Positions 28,036-35,541 of a stretch of 64,000 nt of DNA are shown piece by piece. Below the pieces are notes generated by a model. It worked only from the letters and a program-made list of their open reading frames with translations, made no database searches and was not told the origin of the DNA. Origin of the DNA: a bacterium (lineage in GTDB: Bacteria > Verrucomicrobiota > Kiritimatiellia > CAIKKV01 > CAITUY01). The DNA lies in NCBI GenBank assembly GCA_037128595.1, contig JBAXWB010000002.1, positions 62,001-126,000 of the forward strand, in the 5' to 3' direction. Positions within the stretch are counted from its first letter, which is position 1. The number at the start of each line of letters is the position of its first letter. The position numbers were made by a program, and so were the translations under genes.

Positions 28036-31000
28036 TTACTCCACGATCACGACAAATCCCCTGGCGGCCGGCCTCAGGACCAGATTTGTGCCACCAGGCC
28101 CTTTCGCCACCTTGAAGGAACCGGGAGTGACCGTCCAGTTCGCCGGCGAGCCATTAATCGCAGAGGACGAAGTGAACAGGGTTATCTGGTCATTCGGCCC
28201 GGGCGTCGGCGATATATTCAACGTGACGGGATTGGCCAGTGTCAACGTGCCTTTCACCACCAGCGCCGGACTATTCGTCGTCCAGTTGATCGTGCCGCCG
28301 ATCAGCACCAGATTGGTATTGAAGGTCACGGTGCTGTTCACCACATTCATCACGCCAGTGTTTGTCACCGCACCCCTCATGACCGCAACGGTATTGGAGA
28401 AGGTCAGCCAACCGGCGGATCCGATGGAGACGTTTCCATTGGTATACGCCGTATTGCCATTCACCATTTCGAGGCCGGCATAGTTGGTCAGTGCTACGGC
28501 AACGGCATTGAAGGTATAGTCCTGGTTCGTCGCAACGCCATTCGTCGAGTTATTCAGCCGGAAGGCATTGGCACCGGTGAAGGTCATGTTGGATAGGATC
28601 GTCGTCCAGTTCCCCTTCACATTGGCGTTTGTCACATTCCGGAAAGAGACGGCACCGTTGTTGAGCGCAATCGTCCCTGGGCCGTTATTGGTTATGGCCG
28701 GTGCCGCCGTCGTGAATTGATAAACACCGCCGGAATTGGTAATCAGGTTGCCGCCGCCCGTCCCCACGGTCATGGTATTGGCTTCCAGCAGACTGCCCCC
28801 CGATATTTGAACCAGACTCCCCACCGCCGTCGAAAGGCCGGCTTTCAGGGTGGTGACGGCGAGCGTGCCTCCGTTGGTGACGAACACGCTGTTGTTCAGC
28901 GCCGCATTGGTCTGGCCGACCGTCAAAGTGCCAAGATTCGTTACGGTGGCACCACTATCCACACAAAACACATTGCCCGTGGCTGAACTATATCCGGCGT
29001 AAAGTATCATTCCTCCCGCGTCCCACACCGTGTTGCCGTAAAGTCTGACGCTATTGCTCGCGGAAGCGAACCCGACATAAGAATTGTACGTACTGCCTTT
29101 CAACACGCCAGTCCCTATGCTCACACTATTGTTGTTTCCGCCTGCGGTCTGCGAAACCCCGCCGCACCAAGCACCGACACTGATCCCACCGGCACTCGAA
29201 TAGAAGCGCCCCCCATTCGCAACAGTCAGACTGTTGCCATCGCCACCTGGATTGTAACCGACATCCACACCAAAGGCTCCGACATTAGTGACCACAGCGC
29301 CACCCGATACCACAACGGTGTTACCGGTACCGCCACCACCAATTCGAAACTCCGTCGAGGCCATATCACACCACCCATTCGCGGTGACGGTCATGGAATT
29401 ATTTGAACTGCCATACCCCACAAACACCCCGCCCGCGGCCCTCATCGTGCCGTTGTTGATGGTCAACGAATTCCCGTTCCCCGCCGCCGTGTTTCCTACA
29501 ATCACATTGGCAGTGGCATACACCTGCCCGCCATTTGTGATGATGGCCGAGTTGCCGAAGGCTCCGGTGTCGTAGCCGATCTTCAAGCCGCCGCTGCCGA
29601 TATTCGTCACCACACCATCATGATCCACGATCAAACGGTTGGCGTTGGCAGGTCCCGTGCCTCCAACGAGCAGGGCAGCGTCGTTCAGGTTAAACAGGGA
29701 CTTGGCACCAGTGTCCGGATCCGCACCTCCAACCCAGGCGAAGTTGTTTGATCCGACGTTTCCTATCGTAATCGTTCCTGTGGTGATCACGCGACCACCA
29801 TTGGTAATCGTCAAGCTATTGTAGGCGGCTCCAGCACCCCCGCCGACAGTAATCGCACTCGACGCGAGGCCGTTCGAGATCGTCCCTCCGGATGTAACGG
29901 TCACCGTGTTGTAAGAATCGACGCTCGCGTTTCCGGCCGCAATCGTGCCAGGACCAATATCCCACACAGCCCGGTCACCGGTGGTCGCATTCGTGCCACC
30001 AATCCATACGCTATTTGAATCACTACCGTTTCCAACGTAAGAGGATGCCGAAAAAAAGGAGACCAGTTTCCCTCCATTGGAAACCACGAGACTGCTCCCG
30101 TTGTAGCCGGCGCCATATCCGATGTACGCCCGGTAGAGATTGGTTATCACTCCACCATTGTCGACCGTCAACCGGCAGGATGCTCTTGGCAAACTAAGCG
30201 CCTTGCCTCCCTGGTTCCACACGGACCCGTTTCCGGTCACGCGAAGACTGCTGCCGTCCGAGTTGAACACCAGATCAGCGGTTGATAAATTGGTAAACAC
30301 TCCTCCACTGGCAATAGCAATCCCCCCCCCGCCAAGTCCGGCGTTGACACCGGTACCAGTTCCAGTTCCCAGTGAAATCGCATTCGTTCCTGTCAAGGTG
30401 AGCGTATTGGGGCCACTCTTGATTAGAAAGCCTGCGCCGGTGATGTTTTTGGAGTAGGTCCAATCGTTTGTTGGGCTAAGCGTCAGTCCGCCGGTATGGA
30501 TCGTCATGTTGTTTGGCCATAGCCTCGCATTGGAGAGAACCAATGTTCCTGACCCGAACTTGGTCAAGGGAGCCGTGCCCGCCAGGTTGACGCCCAACGT
30601 GCCGGGTGCGGTACTGCTGTAGTTCCGAACGTAAACGATCGCCTCCGAGTCACCGAAATTCAGCGTTCCACTACCGACCACGGCAGGTATGACACCCAGG
30701 GCGTTGTCAAGGATCAGGCCAGCATCGGGTCCATTGGTAACCCATAACGTTACCCCGGCGCTAACCGTCGCTGTAGCGGCATACACCTTCATGGCCGCCA
30801 GCGCGCGATCCGCCGCAAAGGTTACATTGGCGCTAATGTTGGTTTTAACTGCATCGTAGGTCGTCACCTTGAAACCATTCGCCGAATCGTAGGTGAGAAA
30901 ATCGGCGGGGTAGCCGTTCCCCGTACCAACCGTACCGACAATGGAGGCCGAGACCAGCCCATTGACGGGATTGGTCGCCACCCCGCCGTTAACGACGAAG

Positions 31001-31887
31001 TTCTCGGTACTCCCCAAGGCATTAGCGACGAGATAGTGGACTTGCAGCACCCCTGAACCGCTGCGCTCCATCACCGAATTCGGTGCTGCCCCGGCATTGC
31101 CGGCGGTGTAGGTCACACTGCTACAGGCGCCCTTCTTCACCTCCAACGTGGCAATGTTGGCGTAAGTAACTTTAGTGCCAACCCCTGCGTTGGCCCCGCT
31201 CATGACCACGGCGCCAACCGTACCCGTTGGCTGCATGGATAACGTTCCGCTGTTGATCAACAGATTACCGGTGCCAAAGGGTGTGCTGGAGGCGCTGCTT
31301 ATATTCACTACCGTACCGGCGACCAACGCGAGAGAGCCTGTTGTGAGAAAATTGGTGCCGAGAACGAGCGTGCCCGCCCCGTCTTTGGTGAACGCGTAGC
31401 CCGCCCCATCCACGAGACCGTAATTGGTGGTCGGCTGCGTCAGATACCACGTCTGGTTTCCACCCAGCGAAATGCCATTGTTAAACGTCACCGCAGAACC
31501 GGTATTGGTGAAGCCGTTGTTGAGCGTTATAGCCCCCGCTCCACCGTCCAGGAACGTGACCCCTTTGGTGCTTGTGATGTTCAGGTTGCCGACGGTGACG
31601 TTTGCCACCGTCACGGTCGATCCGACATCCGTAGCCGCAAATACAGCGTCGTTATTGGGGCCCCACGTAACGCGTACATTGTTCGAGACCGGCGGAGACG
31701 TGGTAGCCCACATCGCGGTACTCGAATCCCAATTGCCATTGCCACCGTTGAGCGTAATGTTGTTGGTCGCCGTATCCCACCACAACGTCGTGGCCCGCGC
31801 CTCTCCAGCCGCGAGAACCACCAGCGCCCCCCCAATCATGGCCAGATTCCAAATGCAAACAAAGCAACCGCTAATATATTTATTCAT
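28036..31887 (-). CDS. Very large secreted autotransporter-strand-repeat surface protein
   Basis: A 1283-residue exported protein, rich in Gly, Asn, Ser and Thr. ATG at 31887 is used because GGGGG lies six bases upstream; a TTG two codons earlier is possible. After a signal peptide (ending AAGEARA) it begins TLWWDTATNNITLNGGNGNWD, the usual opening of these proteins in PVC bacteria. Autotransporter-associated beta-strand repeats (PF12951-like) appear as KDGAGTLVLGTN, KFGSGTLVLSN and KSGPNTLTLTGTN. Many ~40-residue repeats of the type GNSLTxxNGGxxxxxxxxxVG follow, predicting a long beta-helix. There is no C-terminal beta-barrel and no sorting motif that I recognise; the end is NLVLRPAARGFVVIVE. 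It may be a surface fibre or glycan scaffold. A consensus promoter precedes it. Confidence 0.85.
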   Translation of the reverse strand: MNKYISGCFVCIWNLAMIGGALVVLAAGEARATTLWWDTATNNITLNGGNGNWDSSTAMWATTSPPVSNNVRVTWGPNNDAVFAATDVGSTVTVANVTVGNLNITSTKGVTFLDGGAGAITLNNGFTNTGSAVTFNNGISLGGNQTWYLTQPTTNYGLVDGAGYAFTKDGAGTLVLGTNFLTTGSLALVAGTVVNISSASSTPFGTGNLLINSGTLSMQPTGTVGAVVMSGANAGVGTKVTYANIATLEVKKGACSSVTYTAGNAGAAPNSVMERSGSGVLQVHYLVANALGSTENFVVNGGVATNPVNGLVSASIVGTVGTGNGYPADFLTYDSANGFKVTTYDAVKTNISANVTFAADRALAAMKVYAATATVSAGVTLWVTNGPDAGLILDNALGVIPAVVGSGTLNFGDSEAIVYVRNYSSTAPGTLGVNLAGTAPLTKFGSGTLVLSNARLWPNNMTIHTGGLTLSPTNDWTYSKNITGAGFLIKSGPNTLTLTGTNAISLGTGTGTGVNAGLGGGGIAIASGGVFTNLSTADLVFNSDGSSLRVTGNGSVWNQGGKALSLPRASCRLTVDNGGVITNLYRAYIGYGAGYNGSSLVVSNGGKLVSFFSASSYVGNGSDSNSVWIGGTNATTGDRAVWDIGPGTIAAGNASVDSYNTVTVTSGGTISNGLASSAITVGGGAGAAYNSLTITNGGRVITTGTITIGNVGSNNFAWVGGADPDTGAKSLFNLNDAALLVGGTGPANANRLIVDHDGVVTNIGSGGLKIGYDTGAFGNSAIITNGGQVYATANVIVGNTAAGNGNSLTINNGTMRAAGGVFVGYGSSNNSMTVTANGWCDMASTEFRIGGGGTGNTVVVSGGAVVTNVGAFGVDVGYNPGGDGNSLTVANGGRFYSSAGGISVGAWCGGVSQTAGGNNNSVSIGTGVLKGSTYNSYVGFASASNSVRLYGNTVWDAGGMILYAGYSSATGNVFCVDSGATVTNLGTLTVGQTNAALNNSVFVTNGGTLAVTTLKAGLSTAVGSLVQISGGSLLEANTMTVGTGGGNLITNSGGVYQFTTAAPAITNNGPGTIALNNGAVSFRNVTNANVKGNWTTILSNMTFTGANAFRLNNSTNGVATNQDYTFNAVAVALTNYAGLEMVNGNTAYTNGNVSIGSAGWLTFSNTVAVMRGAVTNTGVMNVVNSTVTFNTNLVLIGGTINWTTNSPALVVKGTLTLANPVTLNISPTPGPNDQITLFTSSSAINGSPANWTVTPGSFKVAKGPGGTNLVLRPAARGFVVIVE

Positions 31888-31934
31888 AATCAACCCCCAG
31901 ACAGTTTTACCCTACTCCCAATTTAATGGTTCAT

Positions 31935-31963
31935 ACTATAAAGCAAACAAATCGCAATGTCAA
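31935..31963 (-). promoter_or_regulatory. Consensus sigma-70-type promoter of the surface-protein operon
   Basis: On the minus strand TTGACA (31958-31963) and TATAGT (31935-31940) are spaced exactly 17 bases. This is the best promoter of the TATAGT group. The start of transcription would be near 31928, about 41 bases before the ATG at 31887. Confidence 0.75.
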
Positions 31964-31985
31964 GGGTGCAAAACAGGACTCCAAC

Positions 31986-32007
31986 GGGCGGATGAGGCCA
32001 TCCGCCC
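31986..32007 (-). terminator. Strong hairpin after the GntR/LacI regulator gene
   Basis: GGGCGGATG pairs perfectly with CATCCGCCC around a four-base loop, in the 160-base gap downstream of the regulator. On the minus strand no immediate T-run follows, so intrinsic termination is uncertain; it could instead separate the regulator from the next promoter. Confidence 0.35.
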
Positions 32008-32166
32008 CACACAGAGAGCCATCGCACACAGCCGCACCCCTCAGGGCAGACATAGGCGGATATTGAAGAAACTAGGGGGTGACGCGCTTCAAGGTGGCCA
32101 AAGTCAAAGTGAGATGTTTCCCATGAAGAACCGCCGGTTTGAAATCTTGTTTCAAGGCGAACGGCG

Positions 32167-33273
32167 TCAAGGCGCGACAGGGCCGGTGCTCTCGCGAACC
32201 ACCAGGGAGGGAGGCAACAGAACCATGCCGTCAGGACTGGTTTTCTGAATCGCCAGTTCCAGGGACCGCCGGGCAATGGACTCAAACGGCTGGGCCAGGG
32301 TGCTCAACGCCGGGTTCATGTACCGGCTCGCCTGATCATCATCAAAGCCAATCACCGATATCTCATCCGGCACCTTGATGCCCCGTTTAGCCAGTGCCTT
32401 CAGCAGAATCCAGGCACCGGTATCGGAAATCGCAAACAGAGCGGTCGGCCGCTGCTTGAGTTCCAGAATCCTGTCCAAGGCGCCCTGAATGGACTCTTCC
32501 AGGGGATCCCCATCGCAGACCACCACCCGCGCCTGCTTGAGTCCGGATTCCGCAACAATGGTCTTGAAACTTTGCACGCGGTCGCGGGAATTTCCGCGGG
32601 TTGCCGGCTCGTTCACCAGCAACGCAATCCGGCGGTGACCCAAGTCCATCAGATGCTTCATCCCCAGCCGGATGCCGATAGCATTATCCACCCCGACATA
32701 CACATCGCCACACCCCACCAACAGGTTGTCCACATTGACCACCCGGTAGCCGCGTTTGGCCAGCGCCATATAAAGCCCCCGCGCTGTTTTCAGCATCTCA
32801 CCCAACAGAATCACGCGTTGCCGCGTCGGCACCCCATGCACCAACCGAAGAATATCAGCGGTCGTTTCCCCCCGGTGAGTCTGATGAATCCGGAGGTTCA
32901 AGTCCATTTCCTGGCTGGCCATCACCACTTTCTCCATCAGGGTCGCCAGGAAGATGGATTCGGTCTGGGGCATGATCACCCGGATGTCCCACCCCTGGTC
33001 ATCCGGCTTCCGCACAAACGTTCCCTGGGGCACCAGTCGCACGAGCAAGCCTTCGCGGGTCAAATCAGAAAGAGCATGGCGCACCGTTCCCAATGACACG
33101 CCCAGACGCTGAACCAGCACCGCCTCGCTCAGGAATTTCTGGCCATCCTTAAACTCCGCAATGACCATATCGCGAATGGTCTCGCGCACTTTCGCGTGCA
33201 AGGGAAGACGGTCCATCACGATCTGTCCGTTTCCAACAACGGGTTCCACAGGGCTATCCGAAATGAGCGTCAC
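32167..33273 (-). CDS. GntR-type HTH / LacI-type sensor hybrid transcriptional regulator
   Basis: A 368-residue regulator of the AraR-like plan. Residues ~25-88 are a GntR winged helix (LSEAVLVQRLGVSLGTVRHALSDLTREGLLVRLVPQGTFV shows the recognition helix and wing). Residues ~95-360 are a periplasmic-binding-protein-like sugar sensor of LacI/GalR type (GVDNAIGIRLGMKHLMDLGHRRIALL, ISDTGAWILLKALAKRGIKVPDEISVIGFDD). It should release DNA on binding a sugar or sugar phosphate. Its own promoter has the same TATAGT-containing -10 as four glycan operons to its left, so it is the leading candidate for their common regulator. Confidence 0.92.
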   Translation of the reverse strand: MTLISDSPVEPVVGNGQIVMDRLPLHAKVRETIRDMVIAEFKDGQKFLSEAVLVQRLGVSLGTVRHALSDLTREGLLVRLVPQGTFVRKPDDQGWDIRVIMPQTESIFLATLMEKVVMASQEMDLNLRIHQTHRGETTADILRLVHGVPTRQRVILLGEMLKTARGLYMALAKRGYRVVNVDNLLVGCGDVYVGVDNAIGIRLGMKHLMDLGHRRIALLVNEPATRGNSRDRVQSFKTIVAESGLKQARVVVCDGDPLEESIQGALDRILELKQRPTALFAISDTGAWILLKALAKRGIKVPDEISVIGFDDDQASRYMNPALSTLAQPFESIARRSLELAIQKTSPDGMVLLPPSLVVRESTGPVAP

Positions 33274-33313
33274 AAAATATCTCCGTATTAATTCAAAGGC
33301 GTTCTTTGCTTAT

Positions 33314-33342
33314 ACTATAAGGTGCATAAGATACCCCATCAA
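33314..33342 (-). promoter_or_regulatory. Promoter of the GntR/LacI regulator, TATAGT type
   Basis: On the minus strand TTGATG (33337-33342) and TATAGT (33314-33319) are spaced exactly 17 bases. CTTAT/ATAAG flank the -10 symmetrically (about 33309-33330), so an operator may overlap the promoter, as expected for an autoregulated repressor. Confidence 0.6.
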
Positions 33343-33394
33343 GCCTATTTTCCCTGCCCCGTCTATGATACGAAGCCGGTCCGCCGTGCCCACC

Positions 33395-33490
33395 TTACCG
33401 TCTCGCCCGGCCGGCCACATGTCTCGCCAGCAACATCGCCACCGCGGCGAGTCCGAGCAGATACCAGGGATTGATGAAGCGCCCGATCAT
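33395..33490 (-). CDS. Candidate 31-residue single-span membrane peptide
   Basis: A short frame with ATG at 33490, preceded by AGGAG and AAAGGG, ends at TAA 33395-33397. The product begins MIGRFINPWYLLGLAAVAML and ends in LARHVAGRARR. That is one hydrophobic helix of about 18 residues with a short polar start and a strongly basic end, a typical small inner-membrane protein. It lies in the 328-base gap between two divergent regulator genes and reads toward the GntR/LacI gene. Good ribosome site, composition and codon use favour it; lack of a known family and its shortness count against it. Confidence 0.4.
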   Translation of the reverse strand: MIGRFINPWYLLGLAAVAMLLARHVAGRARR

Positions 33491-33573
33491 CCCTTTCGAC
33501 TCCTACGAATTGAAAGGCCCATGCGCTCGCAAGAATGCGGAGTTTGGCCCCCAACAGGATGCGGGTTGATTTA

Positions 33574-33602
33574 TGCTGAAACTTTGTTTATAGGTTTTAG
33601 CA
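33574..33602. repeat. Family C hairpin at the start of the LacI-like gene
   Basis: TGCTGAAAC and GTTTTAGCA form a nine-base stem (one G-U pair) around an 11-base loop. The last base is the A of the LacI-like gene's ATG. A 28-base copy with 25 identities lies at 35187-35214, so the gene is flanked by direct repeats; a third hairpin of this type is at 8512-8540. If formed in mRNA it would hide the start region. Confidence 0.75.
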
Positions 33603-35191
33603 TGACTAATCAAGTGACGTTGAAAGATGTGGCCCAAGCGGCAGGGATATCCATTGCGACGGTCTCTCTCGTGATGAACGGCAAAGCGAATACGTTCAGG
33701 ATCAGCCCTACCACTCAGGCGCGAATCCGTTCTATCGCTCTCCAGCTGGGCTATCAACCAAACCTGGTTGCGCGCGATATCGTGCTCAGGAAGCCGTTCC
33801 GCGGCGTTAAGACGCAAAACGGCAGTTCAGATAAAAAATCACAGATGACAGAGAGGAAACCGGAACGAAAGCAAATTGGCCTGATTCTCTCCCCCACCAG
33901 CACGCCAGAAACGCTTGGCCTGATTCCCGGCCTGATCTCCATTTTGACCACGGCAGGGTATAGGCTGGTCGTTATGACCATCGACCCGGCAACCGCCCAA
34001 CCACCGCTGATCACATTTCTTAACGAGGGTGTTGCCGGACTCCTGTGCTGCCCGACCGTCTATTCTTCCGTGTCGGAAATAGCGGGGAGCATGGAGGCGG
34101 GAGTACCGCGCCAGCCGAGTTCCGCGTCCGGGGAACCGGCCGCGTCGCCACCAACCCGAACTCCGGTGATTGTTCTGTGGCAAGGCGCGGGGAAGGCGAT
34201 GTTAAATGCCGTCAGCAGTGGGCAGTCTGCAGGAAGCAGCGGGGAGAAGACCGCAGACCGGGAGACCAGAATCCCGACGCCAGTTGTATCAGTTCCGCCC
34301 CCAAAGCCGGTCATCGTGACGCCGAAACCTGTCGTTGAGAAAACGCACATACAAACACCGGAACCGCCATTGCCCACGGATGCGCCGGCCTTAACGCCGC
34401 CCCCAATAATTGAATTTGCGCCTTTGGGCTCCCGGGTGGATGCCGACGTCCCGGCGGCATTGGCGACCAGCGCGGACTCATCAGGCACAAATGCCGCCGG
34501 GACGGCGGCATCCACCTGGACGTCAGTGCCTGAGGCCGAAAAACCCGCACCAACGCCGGAACCGCCCTTGGCCACGGATGCACCAGCCTTAACGCCGCCC
34601 CCGATAGTCGAATTTGCGCCTTTGGGCTCACAGGTGGAGGCCGACGTCCCGGCGGCATTGGCGACTAGCGCGGACTCATCAGGCACAAATGCCGCCGGGA
34701 CGGCGGCATCCACCTTGACGTCAGTGCCTGAGGCCGTGAATCCCGCACCAACGCCGCTGGAGGTTTTGACAGAGCAAAACCCTCCATCCATTCCTGCGCA
34801 GGAGCCGGACCCGGTGTCGACACCGGTCGTGATGGACGCACCGATATCAGAGCCGGAACCGGCAGTTGAACCGACGCCTACACCAACACCGGAACCACCC
34901 TTGCCCACGGACGTGCCGGCCTTAACGCCGCCCCCGATAGTCGAATTTGCGCCTTTGGGCTCACAGGTGGAGGCCGACGTCCCGGCGGCATTGGCGACTA
35001 GCATGACCCCCTCAGGCACAAATGCCGCCGAGACGGCGGCATCCACCTGGGTGTCAGAGCCTGAGGCCGAGAATACAGCGCCACCACCGCTGGAGGTTTT
35101 GACAGAGCAAAACCCTCCAACCCCCGCAAGTGAAGGGGATCAATTGGTTTTCAATTTCACCGCATTCCCGTCATCAGCGAAATTGAGCTAA
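33602..35191 (+). CDS. LacI-type DNA-binding protein with half sensor domain and repetitive Pro/Ala-rich tail
   Basis: A 529-residue protein. Residues ~5-60 are a normal LacI helix-turn-helix and hinge (VTLKDVAQAAGISIATVSLV, RIRSIALQLGYQPN). Residues ~83-190 match the first part of a LacI sensor domain (KQIGLILSPTSTPE to TPVIVLWQG), interrupted by a Pro/Ser-rich insert; the second half of the sensor is absent. From ~240 on the protein is low-complexity, with three ~66-residue repeats (PPLPTDAPALTPPPI, EFAPLGS, ADVPAALATS, GTNAAGTAAS) and two copies of PLEVLTEQNPP. These repeats are encoded by palindromic DNA. Start and stop codons lie in family C hairpins. No normal Shine-Dalgarno is present. 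It may be a decayed LacI gene kept open by repeat insertion, or a regulator with a disordered tail. Confidence 0.7.
   Translation: MTNQVTLKDVAQAAGISIATVSLVMNGKANTFRISPTTQARIRSIALQLGYQPNLVARDIVLRKPFRGVKTQNGSSDKKSQMTERKPERKQIGLILSPTSTPETLGLIPGLISILTTAGYRLVVMTIDPATAQPPLITFLNEGVAGLLCCPTVYSSVSEIAGSMEAGVPRQPSSASGEPAASPPTRTPVIVLWQGAGKAMLNAVSSGQSAGSSGEKTADRETRIPTPVVSVPPPKPVIVTPKPVVEKTHIQTPEPPLPTDAPALTPPPIIEFAPLGSRVDADVPAALATSADSSGTNAAGTAASTWTSVPEAEKPAPTPEPPLATDAPALTPPPIVEFAPLGSQVEADVPAALATSADSSGTNAAGTAASTLTSVPEAVNPAPTPLEVLTEQNPPSIPAQEPDPVSTPVVMDAPISEPEPAVEPTPTPTPEPPLPTDVPALTPPPIVEFAPLGSQVEADVPAALATSMTPSGTNAAETAASTWVSEPEAENTAPPPLEVLTEQNPPTPASEGDQLVFNFTAFPSSAKLS
34437..34514. repeat. In-frame 25-base inverted repeat, copy D1
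   Basis: Arms 34437-34461 and 34490-34514 are complementary at 24 of 25 positions around a 28-base loop. The arm (starting TGGATGCCGACGTCCCGG) resembles the GGTGGACGCCGACGTC arm in the intergenic repeat at 8601-8627. It is translated as VDADVPAALATS...GTNAAGTAAST. Confidence 0.8.
34635..34712. repeat. In-frame inverted repeat, copy D2
   Basis: Arms 34635-34659 and 34688-34712 match at 23 of 25 positions. Copy D2 begins 198 bases (66 codons) after D1 and keeps the reading frame. Confidence 0.8.
34759..34785. repeat. REP-like hairpin with ACAGAG loop, copy B1 (in frame)
   Basis: GGTTTTG and CAAAACC form a seven-base stem around ACAGAG, extended outward by GGAG/CTCC and followed by CCTCCAT. 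Translated in frame as VLTEQNPPS. Confidence 0.8.
34968..35045. repeat. In-frame inverted repeat, copy D3
   Basis: Arms 34968-34992 and 35021-35045 match at 22 of 25 positions. The copy starts 333 bases (111 codons) after D2; the loop has diverged (ATGACCCCCTC in place of GCGGACTCATC). Confidence 0.8.
35092..35118. repeat. REP-like hairpin with ACAGAG loop, copy B2 (in frame)
   Basis: Identical to B1 over 27 bases and exactly 333 bases downstream, the same period as D2 to D3, so a B and a D unit were duplicated together. Translated as VLTEQNPPT. Confidence 0.8.
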
Positions 35192-35300
35192 AACTTTATT
35201 TACAGGTTTTAGCACACACAACAAGGCCCGTGAGCACACACGTATACGGGCCTTTTCATTCGTCCGTAGCGGGACTTGGTGGACGCCGAGGTCCGGCGTC
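35187..35300. repeat. Composite three-hairpin repeat (family C) after the LacI-like gene
   Basis: GCTAAAAC/GTTTTAGC (35187-35213), AAGGCCCGT/ACGGGCCTT (35223-35254) and GACGCCG/CGGCGTC (35282-35300) follow one another, the same order as at 8512-8627. The stop codon TAA of the LacI-like gene (35189-35191) is inside the first stem. The second hairpin, followed by TTCATT, may end transcription. The rest of the 350-base gap holds a possible small frame and a terminator-like hairpin. Confidence 0.75.
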
Positions 35301-35335
35301 GTGAAAGCCCGGAAGAGGGCACCTTCCGTGCGTCA

Positions 35336-35452
35336 TCAGGCGAGTCCATAAGGAAGCCCGTGTTCTCGTGCAACCAAATCCCAATCGCGGCGGAGGAGTT
35401 TCAATAATTCTGATTCAGCGGAAGTAACGATTTTTCCATCAGCGAAACGCAT
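35336..35452 (-). CDS. Candidate 38-residue peptide or gene remnant
   Basis: A frame from ATG at 35452 to TGA at 35336 encodes a well-composed peptide: MRFADGKIVTSAESE, then LLKLLRRDWDLVAREHG, ending LPYGLA. The amphipathic helix and charged residues look like real protein rather than chance. There is no strong ribosome site (AGGA 13 bases upstream) and no known family. It could be the end of a lost gene cut by the adjacent repeats. Confidence 0.35.
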   Translation of the reverse strand: MRFADGKIVTSAESELLKLLRRDWDLVAREHGLPYGLA

Positions 35453-35493
35453 CGCTTGTCAGATCGTCCTACCCGCCCACACCTGCGCATGCC

Positions 35494-35525
35494 CTATCAT
35501 CAGGCTTGACCTGATAGCCGTTTTT
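35494..35525 (+). terminator. Terminator-like hairpin upstream of the motor-like operon
   Basis: CTATCATCAGG pairs with CCTGATAG (one bulge) around CTTGA, followed three bases later by TTTTT. It would end transcripts coming from the LacI-like gene and insulate the operon starting at 35542. Confidence 0.5.
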
Positions 35526-35541
35526 AAGCACCCTTCCGGCC

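Noticed and set aside
33361-33601. Upstream extension of the LacI-like frame to 33161
   Set aside because: The extension overlaps the start and promoter of the divergent regulator; the LacI fold begins directly at the ATG at 33602.
34060-35046. Gly/Ser/Val-rich open minus-strand frame opposite the LacI-like repeat region
   Set aside because: It arises from the palindromic repeats being open in several frames; no ribosome site or domain is seen.
34437-35118. CRISPR array or CRISPR-like direct repeats
   Set aside because: Units are 66 codons long, internally palindromic and translated; there are no short repeats with unique spacers and no cas genes.
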